The notes: generated from the letters alone by a model not told the origin. Counted from the first letter of the stretch, positions 11,213 through 23,105 are shown. The stretch is 64,000 bases of DNA from Agelaius tricolor (GCA_023055355.1 JALJCS010000007.1:840001-904000), one strand, 5' to 3'. Numbers and translations: made by a program.

Positions 11213-11385
11213 CACAGAATCCCAGCCTGGGTTGGGCTGGAGGGACCCCAGAGCCCACCCAGTGCCACCCCTGCCATGGCAGGGACACCTCCCACTGTCC
11301 CCAGTGCCCAGCCTGGCCTTGGGCACTGCCAGGGATCCAGGGCAGCCCCAGCTGCTCTGGGCAACCAAATCCCTCAGATTGAAAC
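11213..11385 (-). mobile_element. CR1 3-prime end
   Basis: Starts GAATCCCAGCCTGGGTTGGG and ends in CTGCTCTGGGCAACCAAATC. It lies about 100 bases upstream of ITSN1 exon 9, in the ITSN1 sense. Confidence 0.75.
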
Positions 11386-11524
11386 CCAAGAAAGCTCTAA
11401 ACCACAAAGACATGCACCAGAACTGGTAAAATCGAGCCAGGGGACCAGTTCTAGTCTCTCCCTGGAACTGGCCACTGCTCTCAGCAGAGGGTGTATGATG
11501 GTAAAGGTCTCCTGAACAGGAAAT

Positions 11525-11880
11525 AATTAGCATTGACTCTATGATTACAGAAGGCTGATCAATTGTTGAATTAAGCTATACTATATTATACTATACTATT
11601 AAGAAACCTGTAACTCTTACAGACTGTCAGATACAGCTTTAACCTAATTGGTCAATCTACCTAAACCCTATCCAGTGTCTAATTAAGAAACTCCCTTTTG
11701 GTAAACAATCTCCATAACACATTCTACATGTGCACAACAACAGCTGCAGCAAATGGAGATAAGAATTGGTTTTTATTCTCTTCTCTGAGCTTTCTTACAG
11801 CTTCTCACAGCTTCCCAGGAAGGGAAAACCCTGGGAGAGAACTGTGTCTCTCTCTGTTCAGAGGATATGTGATTACCACA
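11525..11880 (-). mobile_element. LTR fragment, same family as 1,287-1,675
   Basis: Minus-strand landmarks are CCAATTCTTATCTCC, ATGTGTTATGGAGATTG, an ACTATAC-rich core and CAGCCTTCTGTAATC near the end. It is diverged and lacks clear target-site duplications. ITSN1 intron 8, sense orientation. Confidence 0.6.
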
Positions 11881-12165
11881 TGGGTGAACCAAGCACTGGA
11901 AATGGCTGCACAAGTTTTCACAGAACCCACTGTGCCCTTTTCCAGAAACATTTCCCAAGGTCAGCTTTGCAGAAAAGAAATGAAAAATGGTGCTGAAATG
12001 ATCCCAGCTGTGATGATATTTGCTTCTAAACAAGAGCTTTAAGCACTTGGAGGATTCAAACAGAAAAACATTGATGAGCCTCTTACTATGTGAACAACAC
12101 CCTCAGAGGCAGAAAATTGGCTCTTAGAGCTGGAAACAAGAAGACAAGAGAAGCTGTGGCAGTAC

Positions 12166-12266
12166 CTGTCAGGTGTCCACTCATGGTTTTGTCGTGGCTG
12201 TTGAAGAGCTGCCGGTACTTGAGGCGTGAGGACTGAGGCACAGCCCACTCTGCCACGGCAGGAGAG
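12166..12266 (-). CDS. ITSN1: ITSN1 exon 8: start of EH domain 2
   Basis: Encodes residues 206-240, from [19 protein letters not shown] to [11 protein letters not shown], the opening helices of EH2. The acceptor is CCTGCAG and the donor GTACTG. Two CR1 fragments in opposite orientation lie in the intron just upstream of its acceptor (12,340-12,757). Confidence 0.95.
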
Positions 12267-12339
12267 CTGCAGGGAGGGCAGGGAGAACAGCACAGTTGGA
12301 GAGCTCATCTCAGGAGGGTCATGGAACAAGCACAGAGCC

Positions 12340-12540
12340 ATAAATCACAGCAGGGTTTGGGATGGAGGGACCCCAGAGCCACCCAGTGCCACCCCAGCCA
12401 TGGCAGGGACACCTCCCACTGTCCCAGGTGCTCCCAGCCCCAGGGTCCAGCCTGGCCTTGGGCACTGCCAGGGACCCAGGGGCAGCCCCAGCTGCTCTGG
12501 GCACCTGTGCCAGGGCCTGCCCACCCTCACAAGAGGCTGA
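12340..12540 (-). mobile_element. CR1 fragment, left arm of inverted pair
   Basis: GGGTTTGGGATGGAGGGACC through GCTGCTCTGGGCACCTGTGC. It is matched in opposite orientation 60 bases further on. Confidence 0.8.
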
Positions 12541-12599
12541 AGTGCTGCACTGAGATCAAGTTTTGTGCCTGAAAATGTTCTTGCCCCCAGTTTTGCTGG

Positions 12600-12757
12600 G
12601 AGGGTGGGGAGGTTCTGAGGTGCCCCTGGGTCCCTGGCAGTGCCCAAGGCCAGGCTGGGCACTGGGGACAGTGGGAGGTGTCCCTGCCATGGCTGGGGTG
12701 GCACTGGGTGGGATTTGAGGTCCCTCCCAGCCCAAACCATTCCATGACTCCATGATC
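12600..12757 (+). mobile_element. CR1 fragment, right arm of inverted pair
   Basis: CTGGCAGTGCCCAAGGCCAG to CCCAGCCCAAACCATTCC, ending in ATGACTCCATGAT. It lacks the inner part present in the left arm. Confidence 0.8.
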
Positions 12758-14323
12758 TAATATTCCCTCTTATTCCTGAAACCACCACACGTTTAACCTC
12801 TTGTTTGCAAACATTTATCACAATTCATACTCTTGGAAGATGTTTGGTTTTTTTTTTAAGAGTTTCACTTTTTTTTTTTTACTGGCAGAGAATGAAGGAA
12901 CCTAAATTGTTCAGAGGAGCTACAAGATTTTACCTAAACATGTAACAGAAAATGCAGAGTAACATTTTACTCTGTCTTTAACTGTTTCTCTTAGCCAGAT
13001 AGAGCTGCTGAAGGAAAACAAATGTAAAATACACTGGAAATGTAAAAAAAAAGTTGTGAGAAAGCCACACTTGAAGGTAAAGGTTCTCCTAATGGAACAA
13101 GTAAGGAATGTAATATTCCCAGTTCTAATCCATTTCCATAACAGGCTGAGTTGATTTGCAGCTCTAATTTCCCAGGCTTGATGGCTCAGAAATCCTAATT
13201 CTGAAAAACAAGGAGCAGAGTTTTTTCTGCCTTTAGGCACATTCAAACGTTGTCCTTTTTCTGACCTTATAATACCATTCTCACATGACAAGACACAAAC
13301 CAGTTTCTCTATTTTTATTTTTGGTTTCTAAACTCTTGAGCTTTAATAAAAGCCCTTCATGGGAGCAAAGCAAAAACAAGCTGCCCCTTCAATAATGAAG
13401 ATAAGAAAAAAAGCCAAATATTTAATTTTTACCCATAGGAATTCCTCTTCAGTTTTGCTGGATTTGGGGGTTCCACACATTTTAATTTCTGTGTTACACA
13501 TAAATTATACCAGAGCATCCCTACTCTGTTCCTGGCCAGTTTAGGTTTCAGAGAGAAAATTATTTGTTTTGAAAGACTTTTAATTATTTGGAGTCAATAC
13601 TCCAAATCAATACTGAGTAGTGTCACTTATCTAATAGCAGGGCAATAGACAAGCCTGTAGAAGGAAGTCAAAATAAAACCAGATCATTTAATTGTGTACC
13701 AAGCCATTTTCCTCTTGCAAAAAACCTGTGCCATAGATCCATGAGAGAGATGATTTATAAGGACTTTGGGAAATCCCTCTCTTAACTCCTCTCAGAGCCT
13801 CCTTAGATCCATTTTTTTAAACCACAGTAAAACCCTTTTTACCCAACACACATTTTTCTAGGCCTTGGAATAATCTAAAAGCCCTTAAAGTGATTTTTCA
13901 CACAGAACTTGAAGAATATAGAAGAAACAGCGATGTGGAGTGCATTTAAAATATGAGACCCATGAAATATTTTGCTTTCAGCAATTACCCTGCAGTTGCT
14001 AATTTTAAATAATGCATTCCTTGTCTTGTTTTCCCAGTACCAGGAGTGCCTGTGCACGATGCAGGTTTTGTTTATAGAAGCAAATGCTGTTCTAAAAATC
14101 AAGTGAAGACAATGTCATCACTGTTAATAGTTAATTACTTCATTTCCATGATTCCCTGCTCCTGGAGCATTAATAAGGTGGAGTAAACAGCACCACATGG
14201 AATGCTGCAGTGGAGCCTGTGCAGAACTGGTTTCTGCCAGAACTATTATTTCAGATGAGCACTTTGGGCAAGGGAAGGAGTCTCCCCAGCCCTGGGGACC
14301 CAAGCTCTGTGCCCCAGCCCCAC

Positions 14324-14417
14324 CTGGCCACGTCGAAGGATTGTGCCTTTTGCAGCTTTGCATTGAGCTGAGCTCCCGGCCCCGAGCGGCTGAAGGAAGA
14401 ACTCTTTGGCAAAGTGG
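14324..14417 (-). CDS. ITSN1: ITSN1 exon 7: serine-rich linker
   Basis: Encodes residues 175-206 with [13 protein letters not shown] and [10 protein letters not shown], a conserved serine-rich segment. From memory of the mammalian protein, one alanine is missing at the exon 6/7 junction (HPATLPK against HPAATLPK). The acceptor is TTCCCAG; the donor GTGGGG is weaker than its neighbours. Confidence 0.93.
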
Positions 14418-14961
14418 CTGGGAAGAGAGAAAACAGGGATTTATTGCTGTTCACAGTGACCCAGGCAACTCCCATGACATTCACTCACTCCTAACTCCAG
14501 TACAAGCACTGTGGGTCTGATGGGAACTTTTTAACAATATCAAAATCAGGGAGACCAGCAGGACAGGGGGAAACACAAGGGCATTTCCATCCTATCTTTT
14601 TACTTCCACAGCTTGCTGGAAACCCTGTTGATACCAAATTATATCTTGGTACATGTAGTTCAGTATTAAAGTCACCCTAACAAACAGCAGTACAAAGAGA
14701 CAGGAGAGGCCCAATTTCCAGGCAACAGCTTCCTGGCAAGTTCATTTCTCCAAGTGCTGCTTTATTTTCTCACCACGAGGGACTCCTGCGGGAGGCCATG
14801 TCCACATTCCTCCTTTTAGCTCTTCTCCAAGTGTGCCAAGTGGGCTAAAGCAAAGCACAGTCCTTCCCCAAAGGCATCACTGGAGTGGCCAATCCCACGC
14901 GTCCCAGGAAAGGCAGGGGAGGAGCTGTTAGGAGCAGCAGAAGAGAGTGAGAGCGGCGTAC
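14418..14961 (-). other. ITSN1 intron 6
   Basis: A 544-base intron with no recognisable repeat. Confidence 0.6.
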
Positions 14962-15138
14962 CGGGGTGAGCGAAAGCAGGCAGGGGCTGGATGACAGCAG
15001 GAGCTCCGTTAGCCAGGGGAGGGACGGCGGCAGGGACAGAGGACACCAGCGGGGGGGACATCCCCACGACTGGGATGGATGCCATGGGCACCGGGGCCAC
15101 ACTGCTGAGGGGTGGCATGTTGGCAATGCCCCCGAGAC
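14962..15138 (-). CDS. ITSN1: ITSN1 exon 6: Pro/Val-rich linker between EH domains
   Basis: Encodes residues 116-175 ([18 protein letters not shown] ... LPAFAHP), a low-complexity linker that matches mammalian intersectin-1 with few changes. The acceptor is CCCGTAG and the donor GTACGC. A GC-rich tandem array starts about 240 bases upstream of the acceptor. Confidence 0.93.
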
Positions 15139-15375
15139 CTACGGGTGAGAAAAGCACACGTTGGTTCTGACGCACACCCGAGACGGCGCCCGCGGGGTCA
15201 CCGACACCTCCGGCGGCACCTCCCAGCCCTGCGACAGCCCTCCCGGCCCGGGGTGGCACTGCAGGGACAGGAACGGGACACGGGGACAGCCCCAGAGCGG
15301 GGCAGCACCGCCCCCAGCTGTCCAGCAGCATCTGCTACAGAGGGAACGAACTGCGCGCCTTGACCTGAAAGAGGA

Positions 15376-15803
15376 GCAGCCCCAGGGAGGAGGAGGAGCC
15401 CCCGGGGAGGAGGAGCAGCCCCCGGGGAGGAGGAGCAGCCCCCGGGGAGGAGGAGCAGCCCCCGGGGAGGAGGAGCAGTCCCAGGGAGGAGGAGCAGCCC
15501 CCGGGGAGGAGGAGCAGCCCCAGGGAGGAGGAGGAGCAGCCCCAGGGGAGGAGGAGGAGCAGCCCCAGGGGAGGAGGAGGAGCAGCCCCAGGGGAGGAGG
15601 AGGAGCAGCCCCAGGGGAGGAGGAGGAGCAGCCCCAGGGGAGGAGGAGGAGCAGCCCCCGGGGAGGAGGAGGAGCAGCCCCAGGGGAGGAGGAGGAGCAG
15701 CCCCCAGAGAGGAGGAGCAGCCCCAGGGAGGAGGAGCAGCCCCCAGAGAGGAGGAGCAGCCCCCAGAGAGGAGGAGCAGCCCCCAGGGAGGAGGAGCAGC
15801 AGC
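15376..15803 (+). repeat. G/A-rich minisatellite (GGAGGAGGAGCAGCCCC)
   Basis: Roughly 20 units of 17-21 bases built from GGAGGAG, CAGCCCC and AGGG or CGGGG. It is G-rich on the plus strand and C-rich in the ITSN1 transcript. It sits about 240 bases upstream of the ITSN1 exon 6 acceptor and is open in several frames, which explains long spurious frames on both strands. Confidence 0.95.
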
Positions 15804-16224
15804 CCCAGGCTGGCCCAGCAGCTGCAGGGTTACTGGGATCCCCGGGCTGGGATCAGACAGGGCAAAGCTGATGGAGAGCACAGGGTGAGAGGCTGAGGGC
15901 AAGCACAGCTGCAGGGAACCAGGGGGTTAAGGAGGGTCAGTGGTGCCAGGGGAAGAACGAGGGGTGTGCAAACAGCTCACATCAATCTGCAGGCAATGAG
16001 AACAGGGGAATCACCATCTCCCCAAGGCTGGGCTTTGTGGGGGCTCATTTCCTTCTGCCTTTGCTCACTTAACCCTGCATTGGCTCTGCCCAGTTTCATT
16101 GTCTTCTTCCAAAGAATTTTATTTCTGACTGTAAAACTGTGGGGGTTCCAGTGGATCAAACCACACTGCTGCAAGCAGATTATCAAAGGCACTGTTCCCT
16201 TTCCTCAGGACATTTAGATGGGAT

Positions 16225-16442
16225 ATTGGGAATGAGGAATTGTTCCCTGGCAGGGTGGGCAGGCCCTGGCACAGGGTGCCCAGAGCAGCTGGGGCTGCCC
16301 CTGCATCCCTGGCAGTGCCCAAGTTCAGCTTGGACAGGGCTGGGAGCAGCCTGGGACAGTGGGAGGTGTCCCTGCCCATGGCATGGGTGGCACAGGAGGG
16401 GCTTTAAGGTCCCTTCCATTCCAAACCATTTGAGGATTCCCA
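16225..16442 (+). mobile_element. CR1 3-prime end
   Basis: GAATTGTTCCCTGGCAGGGT to GGTCCCTTCCATTCCAAACC. It retains the GGACAGGGCTGGGAGCAGCC stretch that most copies here have lost, so it may stand closer to the ancestral form. Confidence 0.8.
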
Positions 16443-16992
16443 GGCACCAATAACCCTGAGCCACAGCAAAGACTAAAGCAGAAAGGAAAAGAACCTCTCA
16501 TGACAGGACCAAGGTGTCAGAGGTTTGGCCTTATTTGGTTATTTTCCTTTCCCCATCCCATCTTCCCTACTCTTCCTAGAAATGATGATAACTTTGGCAA
16601 TACTTCATCCCAGCAGCTGTTCAGCTCCTACCAGAGCAGCACTGCTCATCAAAGCAGATTGTGACAGCTCAAGAACAACAGAGCAGAGATCCAAAGCTGG
16701 AGATCCAGTAATGCCAACAGTTTAACCACAACTCCAGCCCTTTGGAATGCACCAGCCTTGCTACCTGAGCCATGTTTTGCTTGGAGCAGTGCAAACCTGA
16801 AGCAAACAGGAGCTCAGCTCAGGTAAAAGCCCAGTGCAATTCGTCTCAGTGCGTGTGCAACATCTGGATTTGAGTCCATGTGTTTTTAGAAGCACTTTTC
16901 CCTAAAATTTTCTTGGAGAAACTGCAAAAGGCCAATGGAATTGCTGCAGTCCCAGGTAACAGTGAGGAAAATGGAGGAGAAAGGGATCTTAC

Positions 16993-17153
16993 CAAATCCT
17001 GGGGCACCGGGCAGAGCGAGGGGCGGCTGCTTCATGATGGGCGGCAGCGCGGCCGGGAGCTGGTACCCCTGGAGCTTCAGCTTGATGAGTTTCATAGCTA
17101 TGGAAAACTCCAAGGGATCCATCCTCCCATCATTGTTCATGTCAGCTAGAGCC
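16993..17153 (-). CDS. ITSN1: ITSN1 exon 5: EF-hand of EH1 and linker start
   Basis: Encodes residues 62-116. The calcium-binding type loop [12 protein letters not shown] (about residues 66-77) is followed by [18 protein letters not shown], the closing helix of EH1, and then the Pro/Ala-rich linker (LPGAPGFG). The acceptor is TTTTGCAG and the donor GTAAGA. Residues around KQPPLALPG differ from mammals, as usual for a linker. Confidence 0.95.
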
Positions 17154-17254
17154 CTGCAAAACACAGTGTTTGCACAGTTACAGCCTGCAGTGAGCAACTT
17201 CAGGCCCTGCCCAGGAGCAGGCTCACATGAGTGGGGATATTCGAGGTGATGAAG

Positions 17255-17865
17255 GGGCTGGAGCCTAGGAGGGGCTGAGGGAGCTGGGCAGGGGCTGGAG
17301 AATCCCTGAGGGAGCTGGGCAGGGGCTGCAGAATCCCTGAGGGAGCTGGGCAGGGGCTGCAGAATCCCTGAGGGAGCTGGGCAGGGGCTGGAGAATCCCT
17401 GAGGGAGCTGGGCAGGGGCTGGAGAATCCCTGAGGGAGCTGGGCAGGGGCTGGAGAATCCCTGAGGGAGCTGGGCAGGGGCTGCAGAATCCCTGAGGGAG
17501 CTGGGCAGGGGCTGGGGCTGGAGCAAAGGAGGCTCAGGGGCCCTTGTGGCTCTGCACAAGTCCCTGCCAGGAGGGCACAGCCGGGGGGGTCGGGCTCTGC
17601 TCCCAGGGCACAGGGACAGGAGCAGAGGGAACGGCCTCAGGCTGGGCCAGGGCAGGCTCAGCTTGGACAGCAGCAGCAATTTGCCCATGGCAAGGGAGCT
17701 CAGGCCTTGGCAGGGGCTGCCCAGGGAGCTTTGCAGTGCCCAGCCCTGCAGGTGTCCCCTGCAGGTGGCACTGAGTGCTCTGGGCTGGGGACAAGGTGCC
17801 CATGGGGCACAGCTGGCACTGCATGGGCTGGCAGGGCTGGGCCAGCACCAGGAATTCTGAGGTTC
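17255..17865 (+). mobile_element. CR1 copy with internal 31-base array
   Basis: After the array come AGGAGGCTCAGGGGCCCTTG, GGGGGGGTCGGGCTCTGCTC, CAGCAATTTGCCCATGGCAA and GGGCTGGGGACAAGGTGCCC. It matches copies at 28.6, 31.1, 36.2 and 41.7 kb. Longest member of this set. Confidence 0.75.
17260..17515 (+). repeat. 31-base minisatellite inside a CR1 copy
   Basis: About eight units of GGGAGCTGGGCAGGGGCTGG plus AGAATCCCTGA, with G or C variation at one site (CTGGAG/CTGCAG). The same array recurs inside CR1 copies at 36,385-36,495 and 41,410-41,550. Confidence 0.9.
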
Positions 17866-19029
17866 TCACTAATTTCCACCCAAAATTATACCAGGCTAAA
17901 ACTAACACACTATTTAAACTTAAGAGCTCCTTGATTTCTTTCTTTGGGTGACTATTAAATATTTTTGAAGTTGCTTTTCAACTCTTGGAGGAATTACAAG
18001 GAAGCATCCAGAACAAATGCAGCTGCACAAAAACTTTGCAAAATCCCACCAATGAAAGCACAGGGTCCTGAAACAGCACCACAGAGAAGCAAAGCACTGA
18101 GTCTGCAAATCTGCACTTTAGCTCCACTTAAAATAAAACATTCTTTAAATCTGTGACTCCCCTCAGCACTGCTCCATCTGGGAGTGTGCAAATGTGTTTT
18201 CAATTAAACAATAGCACTCAAGATGAAACATTGAGCCTAGGCCTTGAATAGGCTTTCAGGGAAAGGAGTCTGACTTAAACAGTCTGCTTTTTGTTCCTTG
18301 CCTTGCTAGTTAAGAAAACCCAGCTCAGCAGGGAATAGGGCTGGGAGCTTGCAGGGAGAGAAGCAGGAGGAAGAGTGTCAGTTCCTGCCACTGCACACCA
18401 AAAACCCCCTGAGTAAATGCACATCACTAACAGAAACAGCTGTACACTTCCTTCTGAGCACCATGCTTACTGCTTTGCATTCCTCTGAAGAATTAAGAAC
18501 AGATTTCAGCACTGCAACAATACACATTTTGAAGTTCATGCATTTACTTCTGTGTCATGGGTGTGGCCCTGGGCAGTGTGGCTGAACCAGAACTTCATTT
18601 CTGATCAAATTCCTCTCAAGGAGAGTTTCTGTGCAGCTAGGTGGAAAGTTATTCCAAAAGTACTCCAGTGAACTGACAGCTGTTTGTAACTGATACACAA
18701 GGAGACAGCCAGGTAAAGGTAGTGGCAAAATGGAAATCCTCCCACTCCAAAAAAACCCCCAAAACTTGAAAACCTCCATGGAGAGGCAGATCCCAGCAGG
18801 GAGCAGCACAGGTTTAGATCCCCAGCAGCATCACAGACACTCCAAACCTCTCCAGAAGTCCTAAGGAAGGATTTCCAGGGGTGCAGCTGCCTTAATCCAC
18901 CAGTTCTGATGCCAGGGGGCTAAATAACAGAATGAAAATCTGGGAGAAGCATTTAGAGCAAGTCTGGAGAGGACACTGAGACACAGATACTGATATCCTT
19001 CAAAAGCAGGTGCTGCACCTGTGCCTGCA

Positions 19030-19430
19030 CAATGCTGAATCCCAGAGTCCCAGCTGGTTTGGATGGAAGGGACCTTAGAGCTCATTTCATGCCACCCCTG
19101 CCATGTCAGGGACACCTCCCAGTGTCCCCAGTGCCCAGCCTGGCCTTGGGCACTGCCAGGGATGCAGGGGCAGCCCCAGCTGCTCTGGGCACCCTGTGCC
19201 AGGGCCTGCCCACCCTGCCAGGGAACAATTCCTCATGGCCAAGATCCCACCCAGCCCTGCCCTCTGGCACTGGCAGCCATTCCCTGGGTGCTGTCCCTGC
19301 AGGCCTTGTCCCCAGTCCCTCTGCAGCTCTCCTGGAGCCCCTGCAGGCCCTGCCAGGGGCTCTGAGCTCTCCCTGGAGCTGCTCCTGTCCAGGCTGGACA
19401 TTCCCAGCTCTCCCAGCCTTTCCCATAATA
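19030..19430 (-). mobile_element. CR1, about 400 bases
   Basis: From CCAGCTGGTTTGGATGGAAG to CAGCTCTCCCAGCCTTTCCC. It includes the CCATTCCCTGGGTGCTGTCC segment shared with 22.4, 38.0 and 53.9 kb. Confidence 0.85.
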
Positions 19431-21237
19431 GTCTTACCAGTGGCTTCTACACCTGCAAATACTTTGATTTATAAGATAAAAACCTTTTATTAATTCTATT
19501 AGACCCTCAGTGGGTTCTCTCCCTGCCAGGAAAATGCAGGAAGAGCAAAGATCACCCTGTAGGAACCTTGGCTCTCCAGGCACCATTTCCTGCTGGGACA
19601 CAGCAAATCTTTGCATCCTCCATGGGAAACATTAATTCCCCAGCATTCAGAAACTCTGATGTGCACCAGTGTCACTGCTCTCATTGAACTCCAATTCACA
19701 TCAGCAGCTGTAGCTTTTCATTCAACATCTGACCTTCTGTGAACTCCTTTACTCTACACCAACAGCTTCATTATTGAAATTACCAGCACAAACATCAGTG
19801 CAGAGAGTTCTCTGCAGCCCCCAGAATTTCTCCAGTTTTACAGAGTGCAAAGAAAAAGCAGCTTTTGTTTGACAAACTCTTCCTGCTGAAATAGGACACA
19901 TTTCCATTCCTAGTTGCAGAAGCTGGTGTCAGGCTGCTGGATTTTACTGTGCTGCTCTGGAACAAGCAGCACCTGAAGTGCAGGGAGCCAGCAAACACCA
20001 CCTAATTCCACTCATTTCTGCTCCTAATGGAATTGGGACAATGTGGTGCCCTTGCATTTGTTTCATTTGTGGCCTGGCTGGAACCAGTGCAGGGTAAATG
20101 GATTAAACATTGACTAAATATTTATTATCTTCTGCAGGCCAGGCCTGTGCTTGTATCTGACACAAGAGCTGCAGAGGGCTCAGCACCACCCAGGGCTCAG
20201 TGCTGACAGATCCTTCCCCATGGATCTTTTCCTCCTCCTTTCTCTCATCTTCTCTGCAGAATGAAAAGCCAGCTTGATTGCTTTTGCACGTATGAGGTGC
20301 AGAAACTGAACACAGGCAGTATTCCCATCAAACATGGGAAATTAGCACATGCTAATTAGCACATACAAACATGCTGTAATTAGCAGACAGAGCCCCTATC
20401 CGTGCAAGCAGCCCTGTGCTAAGGCAGGGATCACTGTGCAGTTCCCAAATCTGCACTGATCCAGCTGGAAATGGAGCAATTCCCCCGGGCTTGCACAGGC
20501 CCAATGTGGCACAGGCTCAGCCAGCAGCAGTGAGCAGCACTCAGGTCTCTGTGCATGCCTGTGCAGGAATTGCCAGAATTATCCCACTTTGCCTCCCCTT
20601 GGACACAGATTCAGGAAGGTGGGGAGGGAAGCAGATGTGAGGACAAGGAAGTCACCCAGTGACTCTGTGCTGACAAAATGAGTAACCCCAAAAGCATGGA
20701 GAGCAGCTGGCAGTGATTATTTCAGCTCTCCTCTCATGCCCAGCCCACACAGGAGATGCTCTGAGAGGCCCCATTCCTCAGGGCTCTCAAGAAAGGCAGA
20801 TTATTCCTTAAGCACAGTTATCTCCCAAGCCACTGCAGGCCCAGCTCAAAGCCCAATTAGAGGCTTCTTAATTGATCACCAGCCTGGAGGAGTCTGGAGC
20901 TGCTGAAGGGCAGAGCAGCACAGAAGCTGCCATGGCAGACCATAATACTTCACTCCTTTGCTCCTGAGACTTCTTTCCTGGCATGAGGAGCACAAGGGCC
21001 ACAGGAATTCTCAGTGTTAACAAAAGCTGCTGTTCTGAAGGAATCCTGGGGACGTTTTTCTGGGCTCAGAAGGGAGGCACTGATCAGATTTATCCCCTGT
21101 GTCCCCCAGCTGGGAGGGACCCTTCAGCAAACTCAGGCCAGGCTGTCCTCCCACTGCCACAGTCAGCAGGAGCCAAGATCAGCAGAATGACCAAGGACAG
21201 GAAAGCACCTCCAGAACAGCACAGACAGACAGACAGA

Positions 21238-21400
21238 CACCTCCTCAGGGACTGCCCTGGATCCCTGGCAGTGCCCAAGGCCAGGCTGGGCACTGGGGCT
21301 GGAGCACCTGGGACAGTGGGAGGTGTCCCTGCCATGGCAGGGCTGGCACTGGGTGGGCTCTGAGGTCCTTCCCAGCCCAAACCAGTCTGGGATTTCTCAG
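21238..21400 (+). mobile_element. CR1 3-prime end
   Basis: GGACTGCCCTGGATCCCTGG to CCCAGCCCAAACCAGTCTGG. It is preceded by a short (GACA)n run. Confidence 0.8.
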
Positions 21401-22442
21401 ATCAGAAAATCAATTTTTTTTGACAATTTTTGACAAGTTTTTGTAAACAGTTTTACAAGTTGTACAAGTTGTTTCAACTCAGAATTACTTTCCTTCCTTG
21501 AGGACTCCTGTAGCTCCCCTTCTCTCCCAGTAACAATCAAATGCCACCTCCAAAAGCCTAACACTGATATTCCAAGAGCAAACACTGATGGAGGAGCAGC
21601 AGCTCCCATCTCTCAGAGATTTCAGGCTCATTACTCCAAAACTCCCCCTCCAAAGTACTCAGGGATCTGTATAAAGATTTTTACTTAAATATTTACTTCA
21701 TTTAATTCAGAGATGACTGAAAAAACGAGTGAGACAGAGAGGAAGGAATGTCCATGAGCTGCTTTATGATTTAGAAAGGCAGCCTGAGTAAGTTTTAGTT
21801 CAGCTTCATTAACAAAAATGTGCAGGTCTTGTCTCTATGACAACTCCAGAGGGAGTGGAATGATTCCCTTCCTCTCAAGAGCCTGGAAAAGTGAGTAATT
21901 CAGAGAGGAAGAGATCCTTAGTCAGACTATTTACAACTGTTTGGATTTGTTAACACCTATTTAAAGCCAAGGCCTATGGAAGACTTTTGGAGAAAGGATG
22001 TCTTGTTTAAGACAAAACTTCTTTCCTTGTTTAATTCAGAGGCAAGAGAAGTTCCAAAGGGACATTTGAACACTCACTGAGGCTTCAGCAAATACAACAA
22101 CCAGTCCAGCTTTGATATTTGTAAGATGAAGATAATCAGAAAAGAAAATAAGCTCTTTATTTAAAAGCCATGTAGGTCTGGGCATGCAGATTTCAAAAGC
22201 AATAAAACAATTCTCCTCTTTCTCCTGTCAGAGCAGAATTCTGCCTTTAACAGTCCTTAACTGCACTAGAAAGTTTTTGTAGTGGCAATGAACTCCTTCT
22301 GAAATAGCTCACAGAGGAAAAGGGAACAGATTCCCCCAAAGTTCTCTACCCCTTACCCAATCCACAATGAAAACCACTTCTAATTCTCTCTGTCTCACAC
22401 CAATATCTGTGCTGGTAGTAATATCCTTTATGTATATCATGA

Positions 22443-22715
22443 ATAATCATAGAATTATGGAATGGGATGGGTTGGAGGGACCCTAAATCCCACCCAGTGC
22501 CACCCCTGCCATGGCAGGGACACCTCCCACTGTCCCCAGTGCCCAGCCTGGCCTTGGGCACTGCCAGGGATGCAGGGGCAGCCCCAGCTGCTCTGGGCAC
22601 CCTGTGCCAGGGCCTGCCCACCCTGCCAGGGAACAATTCCTCATGGCCAAGATCCCACCCAGCCCTGCCCTCTGGCACTGGCAGCCATTCCCTGGGTGCT
22701 GTCCCTGCACACACA
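22443..22715 (-). mobile_element. CR1
   Basis: Starts ATAATCATAGAATTATGGAA, an intact-looking 8-base-repeat tail, then GGGATGGGTTGGAGGGACCC. It stops inside the CTGTCCCTGCA segment. Confidence 0.85.
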
Positions 22716-23105
22716 GGTCCAGGTCTGGCAGGCTCAAAGCAGAAATCCCTTCATTCCTGCAGGAAGATCTGGCACTGTGGCAATGTCTGTGCTGTGGAGT
22801 GGGCACAGATTTGGACCTGGCTGAACTCACCAAGGAGTGACAAAAATTTCCAATTTCAAGCTTTGACTCCAACTCCAATGGAAACAGCCAATGTCAATCT
22901 TCATTTTTGTAACCAACACTCCAGGTCTTGCCTAGGCTCTCCCTGAGCAGATTTATCACTAATTACTGTGCTTAGCAATTGTACAATTGTATTGTAGTCA
23001 GTTTAAACAGAGCTGAAAGCATTTAGCAACTTGAAATCAGAGTTTTAAACTGCCAACTTCCAAAATGCCATTTGCTGGGACAGCCCAGGCCCATCGGCCT
23101 CCTGC

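Larger units (their letters stand above)
11110..12165 (-). other. ITSN1 intron 8
   Basis: A CR1 tail and an LTR fragment occupy about half. The 285 bases next to exon 8 show nothing. Confidence 0.7.
12267..14323 (-). other. ITSN1 intron 7
   Basis: The inverted CR1 pair lies at the 3-prime side. Then come two T-runs (12,850 and 12,870) and about 1.4 kb of AT-rich unique sequence, with a 9-base inverted repeat ATTTGGAGT/ACTCCAAAT at 13,586-13,607. Confidence 0.7.
15139..16992 (-). other. ITSN1 intron 5
   Basis: The GGAGGAGGAGCAGCCCC array and one CR1 tail; the 550 bases next to exon 5 hold nothing I recognise. Confidence 0.7.

Noticed and set aside
15161..15902. Frames of over 230 codons on both strands, Glu/Gln/Pro or Pro/Leu-rich
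   Set aside because: Product of the GGAGGAGGAGCAGCCCC array; both strands open at once is typical of a repeat, not of a gene.
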